64,000 nucleotides of DNA from Allohahella sp002354735 (GCF_047946665.1 NZ_CP172312.1:62001-126000), one strand, 5' to 3'. Shown: positions 16,414-25,630, counted from the first letter of the stretch. Numbers and translations: made by a program. The notes: a model not told the origin generated them from the letters alone.

Positions 16414-17264
16414 CAGCACAGATTCAGACCGCCGCGGCAGCGACCGCCGCTTCGGGGCGGGTTGCTGCCAAGGGCACCACTACGGGTTCTATCGCTAACA
16501 GCATAGCCAGCGGCGCCGGCCTCATCGGTCGCGCAACGACACGGGGTGCCGACGCCGATTTGCAAAGTATCAGCGCCTGGCAGCAGGTGCTCAGATCGCA
16601 GGCCGGCCTACCCCAAGAGGCGGAAGCGGCCAGTATGCTACTGGAGGAAGATGCCTCGCTCGGATCGATCGAGCAGTCGCCGGATCAAGCTCTGTCACTC
16701 GGGCATGGCCCTCAGGTGTCACCACTGCAGCAGCATCAGGGGCACTCGGGTCATGGCGGTTCCGCCGACGCTCAAGTCAACGAGCTAGAAGCCGCAGAGT
16801 TAGCTGACGCCGATACGGTGGCGCCACAGTCTTCAGGCGGCCATACCAGTCTGCTCTCCAGTTCGGGATCGACATTGCAGGCTGTAGAAAGCGCGCCGGA
16901 TTTGCCACATGTTCAGGCCCCGAAGCCAGAGCTCTTGTCCGAGAAGCAGCAGATGATGCCGCTCTCGACATCTCGTGTGGGCGATCCATCGGCGGTCACC
17001 ATTCATTTTCAGAAGGACTCTCTCAGCGGCACCGCCATGCAGCTCACCCGCCACGCTGGAAGCTGGCAATTGACGGCCATGGCCGGCAATGCCGTCAGCG
17101 CAGCTCAGTTGCAGAGTCAGAGCGCCGTGCTGGTCCAGCGCTTTTCGCAACGGCTCGGGAAGCTCGAAGTCGATGTGGTGGGCCATTCAGAACGGAAACG
17201 AATACCGCGGCCGGATGAGTCTGGCCGCGACATGGAAGTCAGTGTAGATGTGGAAGATAGATGA
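16410..17264 (+). CDS. sctP: T3SS needle-length/substrate-switch protein SctP
   Basis: This 284-aa protein has a long, low-complexity Ser/Gln/His/Ala-rich middle (about residues 60-190) and a compact C-terminal part with alternating hydrophobic residues (MQLTRHAGSWQLTAMAG), the usual plan of YscP/HpaP. SctP is secreted, measures needle length and signals SctU to switch substrates. Position after sctO and 4-bp overlaps on both sides support the call. Length and repeat content fit a short needle regulator. Confidence 0.78.
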   Translation: MTAQIQTAAAATAASGRVAAKGTTTGSIANSIASGAGLIGRATTRGADADLQSISAWQQVLRSQAGLPQEAEAASMLLEEDASLGSIEQSPDQALSLGHGPQVSPLQQHQGHSGHGGSADAQVNELEAAELADADTVAPQSSGGHTSLLSSSGSTLQAVESAPDLPHVQAPKPELLSEKQQMMPLSTSRVGDPSAVTIHFQKDSLSGTAMQLTRHAGSWQLTAMAGNAVSAAQLQSQSAVLVQRFSQRLGKLEVDVVGHSERKRIPRPDESGRDMEVSVDVEDR

Positions 17265-18547
17265 AAGCAGTCAACGTTAGTCTTGTAGTCATACTTGTTG
17301 CCTCAGTACTCGCCGCTTGCGGCACCACCAATAGCAAGGGCGCGCGATCGGGTAAACCTAATACCCAGCCGCCAGCAATAACGCTGCAGATCGTATCGCC
17401 GGCGAAACAGAACAGCTACTGGCGAGATGCCGTGCAATATCCGTATGCAGTGCATGAAGCGAAAGCGAAGGATGCGCTCGATAGAGAGTGGAAGCTTGCG
17501 TATATCGACGAGTACGCCGGCCCCGGAGATCGTGAAGACGCGCCAGTCGTGGTGCTGCTGCATTGTCGATGCGGCAATTTGGGCTACTTCAATACGCTCA
17601 TACAGCAGCTCGTACAGGACTATCGCGTCGTCGCCTTCGATCTGCCGAATTACGGCAAATCGATTCCCGGCAATCTGGACCTGCCGGTCACCCGCTCGCT
17701 GGATACCAGTCGCGACCTCGTGTATCAGGTTCTTAAGAATGAGCTGAACATCAGTCATGCCAGCCTCGTAGGTCATTCGCTCGGTGGTCAGTGGGCATTG
17801 GGGTTCGCGCTCAAATACCCCATGTTCGTCGATGCCCTGATCCTTGAGTCAAGTTATGGCCTCGAAGAATACCAGGTGAAGCCCTTCCGCTTCGACAACC
17901 GCCAGATCGATCTGTTCAACGCAGGCTATCCGCCTGAGATCAGTCTTCCCGAAGAGACCTGGCGACTGAACCCACTCTACGTGAAGGAATACTCACTTAC
18001 CCAGGGCGAACTGCGTGATCGCCTACTGTTCACCGATGAGCAACGCGACGATCTCTTGCCACGATGGAATCGTCGAGCAAAGTCTGCAGCTGGTGAGCCG
18101 CCTTCAGTGACATCGCTTTTTCGAATGAGCGAATCGGACGCTCGCTTCTTTGTAGCCTCTCGAGCCCAGGCTGCCGAGGGTAATCAGCGGGAATTCGATC
18201 AGCTCGTGCGAGCCTGCGTGTGGGATCTCTACGCCAGTGCTGCTGAGCTCAGGGCTGATGATGAGCAGAGTTTGCCCGCTCGACTCGGGCAGGTGAGGGC
18301 ACGCACCTTCCTCGCGTTCGGCAAGCACGATAGCTATCTGCCGAACGATTTCATGACTGGCGAATCTCTGACAGTCGATAAACTGGCTGGCGCGGCAATG
18401 ACACGGATACGTGTTGGCGGCGCCGAGGTCACCGCGAAAATCTACGATGCCGCAGCACATACGCCACATCTGGATGTGCCCGTTCAGTTTGGAACGGACG
18501 TACTCAATTTTCTGAAGCGCGAGACCGTGGTGGACGCCTTTCGCTAA
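17261..18547 (+). CDS. alpha/beta-hydrolase lipoprotein encoded in the T3SS operon
   Basis: This 428-aa protein has a lipoprotein signal (VASVLAACG, Cys about residue 20) and an alpha/beta-hydrolase fold: VVVLLHCRCGN at the usual oxyanion HGxG position, the nucleophile elbow GHSLGG (Ser in LVGHSLGGQWALG), and a plausible catalytic His in AAHTPHLDV near the end. The two Cys around the oxyanion loop replace the common HG. It overlaps sctP by 4 bp, so it is co-translated with the T3SS apparatus, where no such enzyme is standard. It would be anchored in a membrane and could modify envelope lipids or peptidoglycan-linked esters, or act as a pilotin-like part. Substrate unknown. Confidence 0.8.
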   Translation: MKAVNVSLVVILVASVLAACGTTNSKGARSGKPNTQPPAITLQIVSPAKQNSYWRDAVQYPYAVHEAKAKDALDREWKLAYIDEYAGPGDREDAPVVVLLHCRCGNLGYFNTLIQQLVQDYRVVAFDLPNYGKSIPGNLDLPVTRSLDTSRDLVYQVLKNELNISHASLVGHSLGGQWALGFALKYPMFVDALILESSYGLEEYQVKPFRFDNRQIDLFNAGYPPEISLPEETWRLNPLYVKEYSLTQGELRDRLLFTDEQRDDLLPRWNRRAKSAAGEPPSVTSLFRMSESDARFFVASRAQAAEGNQREFDQLVRACVWDLYASAAELRADDEQSLPARLGQVRARTFLAFGKHDSYLPNDFMTGESLTVDKLAGAAMTRIRVGGAEVTAKIYDAAAHTPHLDVPVQFGTDVLNFLKRETVVDAFR

Positions 18548-18575
18548 AGCCTCAACTTGTGACGAGGAGAGACAA

Positions 18576-19118
18576 ATGATCAATCCGGTTCAGGCGGTAA
18601 ACAGGGATAGCAGCTGGCGAGCCGCCGGCCTGGAAAACGCTCAACACGCGGATGCCCAGAATTCGGCGCGGCAGGTCAGTGTCATGCCGAACCAGCTCTA
18701 CGACCTCATCAGAGCTGGCTTCGGGGCGATCGATGGTCAGCTCGACCAACGCTACCCTTCGATTGCCTCAGCGCTCCAGGCCGCGATATCAGAGGACGAA
18801 CTTGCGCCGCTGATGCTGATGCTGACGCGTGCCGAACAGGGGCTGGTTTCCAGTCTGAGCATTGGTGATCAACGCGATGTATTCAGGTTACTGGTCGAGC
18901 AGGCGAGCCTGTCACAGCTGGAAAGGCTCTACCTACAGCTGCCTGAAGCGCAGCAACGCAGTCGCTTTGGCGAGGTGCTTGCGAATTTCGGCAGCTACGA
19001 TACGCGACAGGCCTTTCTCGCGGAGATGGCGTCAGTGCTCACCACCGCGCCCGACACCGGTGACGGTGAAGTGCTCGATCTCCTGGCGCGATCGTTGACC
19101 CTGACCGGGTCCGGCTGA
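18576..19118 (+). CDS. unknown helical protein, last gene of the T3SS operon (180 aa)
   Basis: I do not recognise this protein. It follows the lipoprotein by 28 bp with a GAGGAG-type ribosome site. The first 40 residues are polar (MINPVQAVNRDSSWRAAG) and lack a signal peptide, as in secreted T3SS proteins; the rest is helical (ALQAAISEDELAPLMLMLTR, then LERLYLQLPEAQQRSRFGEV). Its place at the operon end fits a late secreted component, gatekeeper or chaperone. None can be demonstrated from the sequence. Confidence 0.65.
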   Translation: MINPVQAVNRDSSWRAAGLENAQHADAQNSARQVSVMPNQLYDLIRAGFGAIDGQLDQRYPSIASALQAAISEDELAPLMLMLTRAEQGLVSSLSIGDQRDVFRLLVEQASLSQLERLYLQLPEAQQRSRFGEVLANFGSYDTRQAFLAEMASVLTTAPDTGDGEVLDLLARSLTLTGSG

Positions 19119-19142
19119 CCGCAGCTGTAGATGTAAGCCGAC

Positions 19143-21206
19143 CTATACCAGTGGCGGCAGCCGAACGAAGGACGAGCGCAGCCGGGATATCACGTGTCGG
19201 GAACCATCATGGCTGAGGTGCGCCCGGTCCGAATAGATCAGGTGTCGTTCAGGGTCCAGATTTGTACATTCCAGCTCGTGGCAAAGCGCATCGAAAGGGT
19301 CTACAAATACGAATGCGCCTGTGTCCTCCGCCAGCTTACGCAACTGTTCGTTGAAGGCGCGATTCTTCTTGAGGTCTCCCTTGTCGATGCGGGCTGTCGT
19401 AAAATCTTCGTAGTCTTCGCCACTCAGTTCACGCAGATTAGGCCTAAACAGCACATCGAACAGGTCCACGCCGTTTGTGCTGGGCACGTTCCCAATAACG
19501 ACAAGTTGCGATGGAGCGATCTTCGCCTTCAGCTCGAGAATGCCCTGGAATATCGTCTCCCGATCGACTCGTCTCCCGATAGGCTTACCATCCTCACCGA
19601 GCCTGTCTGCCATCTTGAGCTGAAATAACCATGCATGCGAGACGATGACCAACGGCGGCTTTTCCGCTGATTTGATGAAGTTCATGGCCGTGCTGAATGC
19701 TGCTGGACATTGACGGTGCCAGTCCTCTCCGACAGAGTTGCGGGTAAAGCCAGGTAGGTGCAGGCAACTTGTTCCGGAGGCGATATACAGCGAGCGTCCC
19801 GTCGGCTCTGCAAGCTCGCGATAGATGCCCTCGGCGTAGTGTCGACCGTGGCTGTCCCCGATCAGCACAATATCCGCTCCCTCAGGATCCTTCTCTGCGT
19901 CGGCTACAGCGCCATAATAGGGAAAGCCATAGCCGCCATACTGTTGACGACTGAAATCGCTGCCATCGCCTTCGAACACGACCTGTGCCGGGTTGTCGAC
20001 GCGCCATTGCCAGCCTTCAGTGACCTGCATGTGCGTGCCAATGGCGACGTTGAAGCCCGTGACGGCGACCGTCGCGATAACCCAGCGCGGGGCTGACAAA
20101 GCAAGTTTGCCGATTCTTGCTGGTGTCTCGACCCAGCGGTACATGGCGTAGGCCAGCGCGATCGATAGCGACACGATGCCAATCTGGTCGATCACGCTGA
20201 ACTCACCAGTGATCATCAGATAGCGCCAGAAGACGGTGACCGGCCAATGCACGAGATACAGCGAATAACTGATCAGCCCGATCCAGACCATCAGCGGATT
20301 CTGTAGCAGACCCACCAGACGGCTATTGCCGCCAGAATGAATGACCAGCGCCGTACCGAGACAGGGCAGGAGAGCGTTATGGGCCGGAAACAGGATATCT
20401 TCATGAAAGGCAAAGATTGAATAGCCGATTAGTCCGAGGCCGATCAGCAGCAGAACGTCGCTCACCAGCTGGCGTCGAGGCTGAGCGTGCATGAACCAGA
20501 TCGTCAGCGCGCCGATGACGAACTCGAACACCCTGAAGGGCAGGAGGTAGAAAATGGTCCCCTTGCCGTTGGCTAGATAGTCTGCAAGCCACGGGGCGTG
20601 CGTCGAAAGCAGGCTGTTATTGCCGGTAGCAAACTCGAAGTTGAGGTACAGACTGACGCCACCAGCACCGAGGAGCAGCCAGGGTATCCACCGAGTGGTC
20701 ATATATCTGAGCAGTAGCAATAAGGTGAGTGGCCAGACCAGATAGAACTGCTCTTCGACACTCAGGCTCCAGGTGTGCAGCAGCGGTTTGAGTCTGGTGG
20801 CACTATCGAAATAGTCTGCTTCAGCGAGGAAGAAGAAGTTGGAGACGCTGAGGACTGCAGCGGCCAGTGAAGAGCCGAAGCGTTCGAGGTGCAATGGAGA
20901 AAGCACAAAGGTCGCCACAACGGTGGTCGCCAGCAGGGCAACCAGGAGTGCGGGGAAAAGCCGCTTGATCCGCCGAAGGTAGAAATGGCCAAAGCGGAAA
21001 GTACCGCTTCGCTCGATCTCAGCATAGATCAGCCTGGTGATCAAAAAGCCGCTGATAACGAAGAAAACATCCACCCCTACGAATCCGCCCTTGAAGATGA
21101 GGACGTCTGCGTGGAACAGAACGACAGCCAGAACAGCTATGGCTCGGAGGCCGTCGACGTGCGGGAGGTAGCCCTTCGTTAATTCGGGTGCTGGAAAGAG
21201 GTTCAT
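19143..21206 (-). CDS. membrane O-acyltransferase with SGNH domain (OafA/YrhL type)
   Basis: This 687-aa protein joins an acyltransferase-3 membrane domain to a periplasmic SGNH hydrolase-like domain. The N-terminal half has about ten helices and starts with YLPHVDGLRAIAVLAVVLFH, VFFVISGFLIT and the arginine-rich FYLRRIKRLFPAL. The SGNH part shows the Ser block IVLIGDSHGRHYA and the Asp-His block DRAHLSHDGSRHV. Such enzymes O-acetylate surface polysaccharides such as O-antigen. It faces the T3SS operon tail-to-tail with 24 bp between stops and has no visible functional link to it. Confidence 0.93.
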   Translation of the reverse strand: MNLFPAPELTKGYLPHVDGLRAIAVLAVVLFHADVLIFKGGFVGVDVFFVISGFLITRLIYAEIERSGTFRFGHFYLRRIKRLFPALLVALLATTVVATFVLSPLHLERFGSSLAAAVLSVSNFFFLAEADYFDSATRLKPLLHTWSLSVEEQFYLVWPLTLLLLLRYMTTRWIPWLLLGAGGVSLYLNFEFATGNNSLLSTHAPWLADYLANGKGTIFYLLPFRVFEFVIGALTIWFMHAQPRRQLVSDVLLLIGLGLIGYSIFAFHEDILFPAHNALLPCLGTALVIHSGGNSRLVGLLQNPLMVWIGLISYSLYLVHWPVTVFWRYLMITGEFSVIDQIGIVSLSIALAYAMYRWVETPARIGKLALSAPRWVIATVAVTGFNVAIGTHMQVTEGWQWRVDNPAQVVFEGDGSDFSRQQYGGYGFPYYGAVADAEKDPEGADIVLIGDSHGRHYAEGIYRELAEPTGRSLYIASGTSCLHLPGFTRNSVGEDWHRQCPAAFSTAMNFIKSAEKPPLVIVSHAWLFQLKMADRLGEDGKPIGRRVDRETIFQGILELKAKIAPSQLVVIGNVPSTNGVDLFDVLFRPNLRELSGEDYEDFTTARIDKGDLKKNRAFNEQLRKLAEDTGAFVFVDPFDALCHELECTNLDPERHLIYSDRAHLSHDGSRHVISRLRSSFVRLPPLV

Positions 21207-21335
21207 CCTTGGCTTCTGAGAATAGACGTGAGGCCCTTCCTCACGGAAGCGTGGATTGTACGCGCGAACGGGGCGTGTGGCTGTTGCGGGATGTAGGTAT
21301 TTGGTGGCGATACGTCGTCGCCCCGGGTGGGTGCG

Positions 21336-21359
21336 GGGTGCTTAACCATGTAAGCACCC
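21336..21359. other. perfect 9-bp stem-loop
   Basis: GGGTGCTTA (21336-21344) and TAAGCACCC (21351-21359) pair perfectly around a 6-base loop. It lies just past the 3' end of the leftward barrel gene. No T-run follows on either strand, so a factor-independent terminator is not assured. Confidence 0.4.
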
Positions 21360-21390
21360 ACGTCCCTCAGAAGATCTAGAGCTTGCTCTT

Positions 21391-21933
21391 CTAGAAGAAG
21401 AAACTCGCTCCACCCAGCAAGCCGATCTCGCCGTCCATGATTTCGAGTTCGCCCAGCAGGTGAAGCTGAGGCGTTATTGCAAATCGTGCTGTGCCGGATA
21501 TTGCGAAGTAATCGGCATCGCCTGTTACGAAGCGCGCGCTGGATGCCAGTTCGAGCTGCTGATTAAGCTGGTGCCGTACACCGCCTCGAATGGCGGGCGC
21601 TGTATCGTCAAAATCATAAAAACCACGGCCATAAGAGTATTCCTGGAACTCGATACTGCCGCCTGCCCAGACGCTGGTTTTCATGTCGATCGCCTGATTA
21701 TAGGCTGCACCGAACCAGTAATTAGTGTAGTCGACATCGTCCGAGAGGACTCGTAGTCCGGCCAGTGCAAAAAGATTATCAGTGAAACTGAACGCCCCGC
21801 GAATCTGTGGTCCAATAAAGGTCTGCTCGTCGACGAATAGCATATCCAGCCCGCCTTCAACGTACTTGTAATTCTGAGCATCCGCACTGGCTAAAGATGG
21901 CAAAAGGACTGCTGTCAAAACGAGTTTCTTCAT
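21391..21933 (-). CDS. small outer-membrane beta-barrel protein
   Basis: Starting at the ATG on 21933 (MKKLVLTAVL), the 180-aa product has a signal peptide cleaved after ASA and alternating beta-strand patterns throughout (for example FFSDN-like turns and YVEGGLDMLFVDEQTFIGPQ). It ends in an aromatic residue (GGASFFF), as required for BamA-dependent barrels. An eight-strand, OmpA/OmpW-like size is implied. An in-frame start at 21945 is possible. No link to neighbours is evident. Confidence 0.75.
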   Translation of the reverse strand: MKKLVLTAVLLPSLASADAQNYKYVEGGLDMLFVDEQTFIGPQIRGAFSFTDNLFALAGLRVLSDDVDYTNYWFGAAYNQAIDMKTSVWAGGSIEFQEYSYGRGFYDFDDTAPAIRGGVRHQLNQQLELASSARFVTGDADYFAISGTARFAITPQLHLLGELEIMDGEIGLLGGASFFF

Positions 21934-22122
21934 ACCTGAAATCATACTGCTTCCTGATGTGTAGTAGTCTCCGAGGGCGTTGATGTACCCTCGGAAGTGG
22001 GTGATGATTCATTGGTGAGCTGGCTAGCCCACTATCTCCTAGACGGACGAGGCGTCGGTTTTGGCGCAGAAATTTTTTCAAGGCGGTAGACGGAGTGCCC
22101 GTCTACCGAATTGCGATGATGG

Positions 22123-23112
22123 TTATTGGGTCACCACGGAGAGCGTATAGGGCTGGTCGCGTCCGTTGGTATCAGTGGCCACTACTCGTAGCCCCCAGCG
22201 AGTGGCCTGGTCAAGGGCAAGCGTCCGCCGGAAGCCTTCGGGATTCGTCATTGCCTGGCCTGATGCGATAACGGGCCCACCAGGCCCTGCGGTAATGTCG
22301 AAATTGACAGATGCTCCGTTCAGATCATAGAGCATAATCAGATTGTCACCGGCAGGTAGCTCGATCTGGTAGTAATCGACAGGGTCTTCTGTGGCGTTGA
22401 CCGCGCCGTTGACTTCGGTATTTGGCCTGATTTCATTCGACTGAGAGGCCTGATCGTTTGGTTCTGATTCGCTGATGCCCGAGTTGCCGCCTGAACCACC
22501 GCCACCTGAACCACCACTTTCAGACCCACCACCAGAACTACCACGCTTTTCGGCTATGAGGCGATAGTCACTCGTCTGGCCAGCAGTGTCATAGCCGCGG
22601 ACGGCAAGAAAGTATTCCTTGTTCGCTGTCAGCTCAATGTCGATGACTTCATCCTGGCCAGCATCGTTCTCACCAACGGCGATGGAATCTTCGGCCAAGT
22701 CATCTGCGATCAGCAGATCAAGGTCATTACCCTCGAAGCCTGTAAGCGTGAGGCGATAGCTGCCGGTCTGGGGTACTTTGAACGAATATACATCGAGAGA
22801 GTCGTTCTGTGAGTTCACCTGACCTTTCAGGTTAGTAAGCTCACCGATGTCGGCAATAGAAGTTTCGTCGTTGTTTGGTTCCTGATCCATATTCCTGAAC
22901 TCACCGGAAGGCCCCATGAACTTGTTGTCTTCCGTTGTTCCGCCGCCTGGACCCTTCGAGCCTCCACCAGTATTGCCGCCTGTTATCGGCGGCTTAGCGC
23001 TGTCTCCGTCTTCACGAGGTTTTTTGTCGCCACCAGAACCGCCACCGCATGCGCTGAGCATGATGGCACTGACCAGTAGTGTAGTGAGGAATAATGGCTT
23101 GCGAGGACACAT
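22123..23112 (-). CDS. lipoprotein with two PPC-like domains
   Basis: From the ATG at 23112 the product is 329 aa with a lipobox (IMLSACGG). A Gly/Lys/Asp-rich linker leads to two beta-sandwich domains like the bacterial pre-peptidase C-terminal (PPC) type. The first begins EPNNDETSIADIGELTNLKG and contains DVYSFKVPQTGSYRLTLTG; the second begins ESEPNDQASQSNEIRPNTEV and contains VDYYQIELPAGDNL. A Gly/Ser-rich spacer joins them. PPC domains usually accompany exported peptidases, but no peptidase is present. A CTAGGG palindrome lies 131 bp upstream. An upstream in-frame Met (23268) would include that palindrome and is rejected. Confidence 0.8.
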   Translation of the reverse strand: MCPRKPLFLTTLLVSAIMLSACGGGSGGDKKPREDGDSAKPPITGGNTGGGSKGPGGGTTEDNKFMGPSGEFRNMDQEPNNDETSIADIGELTNLKGQVNSQNDSLDVYSFKVPQTGSYRLTLTGFEGNDLDLLIADDLAEDSIAVGENDAGQDEVIDIELTANKEYFLAVRGYDTAGQTSDYRLIAEKRGSSGGGSESGGSGGGGSGGNSGISESEPNDQASQSNEIRPNTEVNGAVNATEDPVDYYQIELPAGDNLIMLYDLNGASVNFDITAGPGGPVIASGQAMTNPEGFRRTLALDQATRWGLRVVATDTNGRDQPYTLSVVTQ

Positions 23113-23242
23113 AGGTGCTTCCCTTCGTTGATTAAACTGCTCGAACGCACGGCCCGCATATTGCTGAATAGCAGCCTTCATGCGTCCGGACTCGTCCCTG
23201 AATCGGACGGACACAATAGAGTTCTGCTGCATACTTGAATAG

Positions 23243-23258
23243 CTAGGGCAAACCCTAG
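23243..23258. promoter_or_regulatory. CTAGGG-N4-CCCTAG palindrome between divergent lipoprotein genes
   Basis: CTAGGG CAAA CCCTAG lies between the leftward PPC lipoprotein (start 23112) and the rightward lipoprotein (start 23399), at about equal distances. No convincing -10 hexamer sits at the 23-24 bp spacing on either side, so its target is less certain than for the other copies. Confidence 0.6.
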
Positions 23259-23398
23259 GTCCGCACAATCACTGACCCTTCTTTGCGAGAAATTAACCCA
23301 AAAGCCAATTGCTCCTGCCAAAAGGCGTTCATAATATGTTCTGCGTAGGAGCGTGCTCCGGCGCTTACAATAAAACTCAACTCGCTCGGGAAAATTCT

Positions 23399-24529
23399 AT
23401 GTTCGAACGTAAGCAGTGTTTAGCACTCTGCCTGGTGTTACTCGCCGGTTGTGGCAGCAATGGCAATAGCGGTGGTGGTAACAATCTGGAAGCGCCTACA
23501 CTAGGCGGCAGTTCGAGCGGGGATGGCTCTGAACTTGGTGATGCCGGAGTGGCAACCGAGTTGGACGGCACATGGGTAGCGGAGTGCACTCAGGCTGACG
23601 AAGGATCAAGTCTTGAAAGGGCAATCTTCAACAAAAATCAGTTCGAGTCCCGAGTTGAGTATTTCGACGACGGCGGCTGCACCACGCCTGCAGCGACACC
23701 AACGCAGGTATTGACTGGCACCTTCGCTATCGGTGCGCCCGTAGCGACATCTTCGGGGCTCGAGGCCAAGGCTATAGACTTGAAGGTGCAGTCGGCCAAC
23801 GGCACGCCGGTATCTCAAATCATCTACAACATATTTTATCTTGATCAGGCTGGCCTGTTCCTCGGAAACGAGCGAGGCGTTACGCCTGAATTACGACCCA
23901 CTGCGCTCGACCTGGACACGCTGCTCACAAGGCAGGGCGGGGCTAGCGGGGAACCGGGCAGTGGCACTGACGAACCCGAGACGCCCGATGATGGCGGTGC
24001 CGGCAATCCAGGCACTCCGGGTGATGGCGGCACTGATACTGGAGGAACACCTGGCAATGGGAACGGCACCGACGGCGGCGGGACAGACGGCGGTGGTGCT
24101 GATAATGGTGGCACTGACGACAATAGCGCGCTCGCCCAGGCTCTAGTCGGACGATGGAATGCTGGTTGTGCGGCGAATCCGACGGCTGGAGGGCCTAGCC
24201 ACTTCACCGCTCAGTACCGCTTTACCGCGACTGGTGTCGAGTATCGCGTCGATAACTACGAAGATCCGGATTGCACAGTGCAGCTAAGCGCAGGCGACAG
24301 TAGTACTAGGCGTGGTGATTACACACTGGGCAATACCGTCACTACAGCCGAAGGCTTGCAGGCCACAGAGATAGATTTCGTGTTCTCTGACCTCGATGGC
24401 GAAGCGTCTGGTCTCGAGCGACAGGATATTATCGCGGTCGATGGCAACACGCTGTACCTGGGCGCAGAATCCGAGAACGGGGCACGGACTAACTCCTTGA
24501 ATCTGCAGGATCCGCTCTCGAAGCAGTAG
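23399..24529 (+). CDS. lipoprotein with two repeated domains (MFERKQ family, copy 1)
   Basis: Start is the ATG at 23399 (MFERKQCLALCLVLLAGCG), giving 376 aa with lipobox LLAGC. Two homologous domains of about 110 residues follow: one near LDGTWVAECTQADEGSS and one near LVGRWNAGC. Each contains a YxxDxxC..T motif and ends in a LYLG/LFLG strand with TNSLNL or TALDL. A long Gly/Asp/Thr-rich linker separates them. A close paralogue lies at 38119, and upstream DNA is also shared (AACCCAAAAGCCRATTGC at 23291 and about 38020), so promoter and gene were duplicated together. Function unknown. Confidence 0.8.
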   Translation: MFERKQCLALCLVLLAGCGSNGNSGGGNNLEAPTLGGSSSGDGSELGDAGVATELDGTWVAECTQADEGSSLERAIFNKNQFESRVEYFDDGGCTTPAATPTQVLTGTFAIGAPVATSSGLEAKAIDLKVQSANGTPVSQIIYNIFYLDQAGLFLGNERGVTPELRPTALDLDTLLTRQGGASGEPGSGTDEPETPDDGGAGNPGTPGDGGTDTGGTPGNGNGTDGGGTDGGGADNGGTDDNSALAQALVGRWNAGCAANPTAGGPSHFTAQYRFTATGVEYRVDNYEDPDCTVQLSAGDSSTRRGDYTLGNTVTTAEGLQATEIDFVFSDLDGEASGLERQDIIAVDGNTLYLGAESENGARTNSLNLQDPLSKQ

Positions 24530-24566
24530 ACCTTGTAGTGCGCGCCAGTTGCATTGCAGCTGGCGT

Positions 24567-24590
24567 AAAAAAGGCCGGCGTGAGCCGGCC
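24567..24590 (-). terminator. rho-independent terminator of the RTX gene
   Basis: GGCCGGC (24573-24579) and GCCGGCC (24584-24590) form a GC-rich stem with a GTGA loop. On the minus strand the stem is followed by six T residues (24567-24572 read in complement). It lies about 30 bp past the stop of the leftward RTX gene. Confidence 0.75.
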
Positions 24591-24620
24591 AAAAGGTTGG
24601 GGATTTCTCGGGGGCGCCTA

Positions 24621-25592
24621 CTAAGCGCCTTGGATCTTCACGTCGTGGCCTTTGCCACCGCTGAGGTCATCCCGGCCTTCGCCACCAATCAGATAATCAT
24701 TGCCCTTGTTGCCTTCCAGCTTGTCGTTACCTTTGCCGCCATGGATGAAGTCATGACCTCTCTGGCCTTCTAGGCGGTCATCGCCATCGCCACCGTATAG
24801 TTCGTCGCTCGATCCACCACCTTCGATAAGGTCATTACCATCTCCCCCATATAGTCGATCACGACCCTTCTCGCCGTCGATCTTGTCATCACCGGCGCCG
24901 CCGTGAATCTCATCACTGCCTTTCCAGCCCTTCAGAATGTCGTTTCCATCGCCACCGTAGATTTTGTCGTTGCCGCGATAGCCACCGATCTCGTCATTGC
25001 CAGCACCGCCGTACAGCACGTCGTGACCCTTGCCACCGTCAATCTTATCGTCACCGAGACCACCATGTACGGTGTCATTACCTTTGCCGCCTTCAATAGT
25101 ATCGTTGCCAGCCATGCCGAAGATCTGGTCGTTGCCCTTGCCACCGTAGATCTTGTCATCGCCCTTGCCGCCAATGAGGACATCATTGCCCTTGTCGCCA
25201 TGCATTTCGATACCGAATTCACCGCCCATGATCAGGTCGTTGCCTTTGCCGCCGTGCACTACGACGTTTGGCTGGGGACCGCAGGTTGCCTTCCCACTGA
25301 ACGTGATCATGTCGTCGCCTTTACCGCCATGGATCTCAATGTTCGCGGCGAGCTCCTTTGACAAGTAGTGTTTCTGGCCATTGATGTCCAGTACCATCGA
25401 GCCATCGTCGTTGGTGTGAGCATGGATCTTGTCATTGCCGTTGCCCGCGTCAATGATGGTCTTGCCGTTGTAGTTTACGCTGCCAAACGAGTCGTTCTTG
25501 AAAGTGATCGTGGCCTCTGGTGTCTTGAACGTGTCCTGACGCGCCAGCGCTTCATTTCGAAATTGTGCCTGAATGCCACTCATGAATCCCAT
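24621..25592 (-). CDS. RTX calcium-binding repeat protein
   Basis: This 323-aa protein has about 50 N-terminal non-repeat residues, a beta-rich segment, then about 20 nonapeptide repeats of the GGxGxDxI/L type from residue 95 to near the end (for example GGKGNDLIMGG, GGLGDDKIDGG). These form a calcium-binding parallel beta-roll. There is no signal peptide, and the C-terminal secretion region of RTX proteins exported by type I systems is not evident. It starts 38 bp after the 892-aa gene, with which it probably forms an operon behind the triple palindrome. RTX proteins normally leave by type I secretion; here no hlyB/hlyD-like genes are in the window. Confidence 0.88.
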   Translation of the reverse strand: MGFMSGIQAQFRNEALARQDTFKTPEATITFKNDSFGSVNYNGKTIIDAGNGNDKIHAHTNDDGSMVLDINGQKHYLSKELAANIEIHGGKGDDMITFSGKATCGPQPNVVVHGGKGNDLIMGGEFGIEMHGDKGNDVLIGGKGDDKIYGGKGNDQIFGMAGNDTIEGGKGNDTVHGGLGDDKIDGGKGHDVLYGGAGNDEIGGYRGNDKIYGGDGNDILKGWKGSDEIHGGAGDDKIDGEKGRDRLYGGDGNDLIEGGGSSDELYGGDGDDRLEGQRGHDFIHGGKGNDKLEGNKGNDYLIGGEGRDDLSGGKGHDVKIQGA

Positions 25593-25630
25593 GATGTCTT
25601 CCTTCCTTTGAGTTGATTATTGATTGAGGT

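Noticed and set aside
23113..23268. N-terminal extension of the PPC lipoprotein from an upstream Met
   Set aside because: It would include the promoter palindrome and hide the lipoprotein signal; the ATG at 23112 starts a perfect signal peptide.
24621..25592. Regular short repeats that could be taken for a CRISPR or satellite array
   Set aside because: The period is in-frame and encodes GGxGxD nonapeptides; there are no constant repeats with unique spacers.
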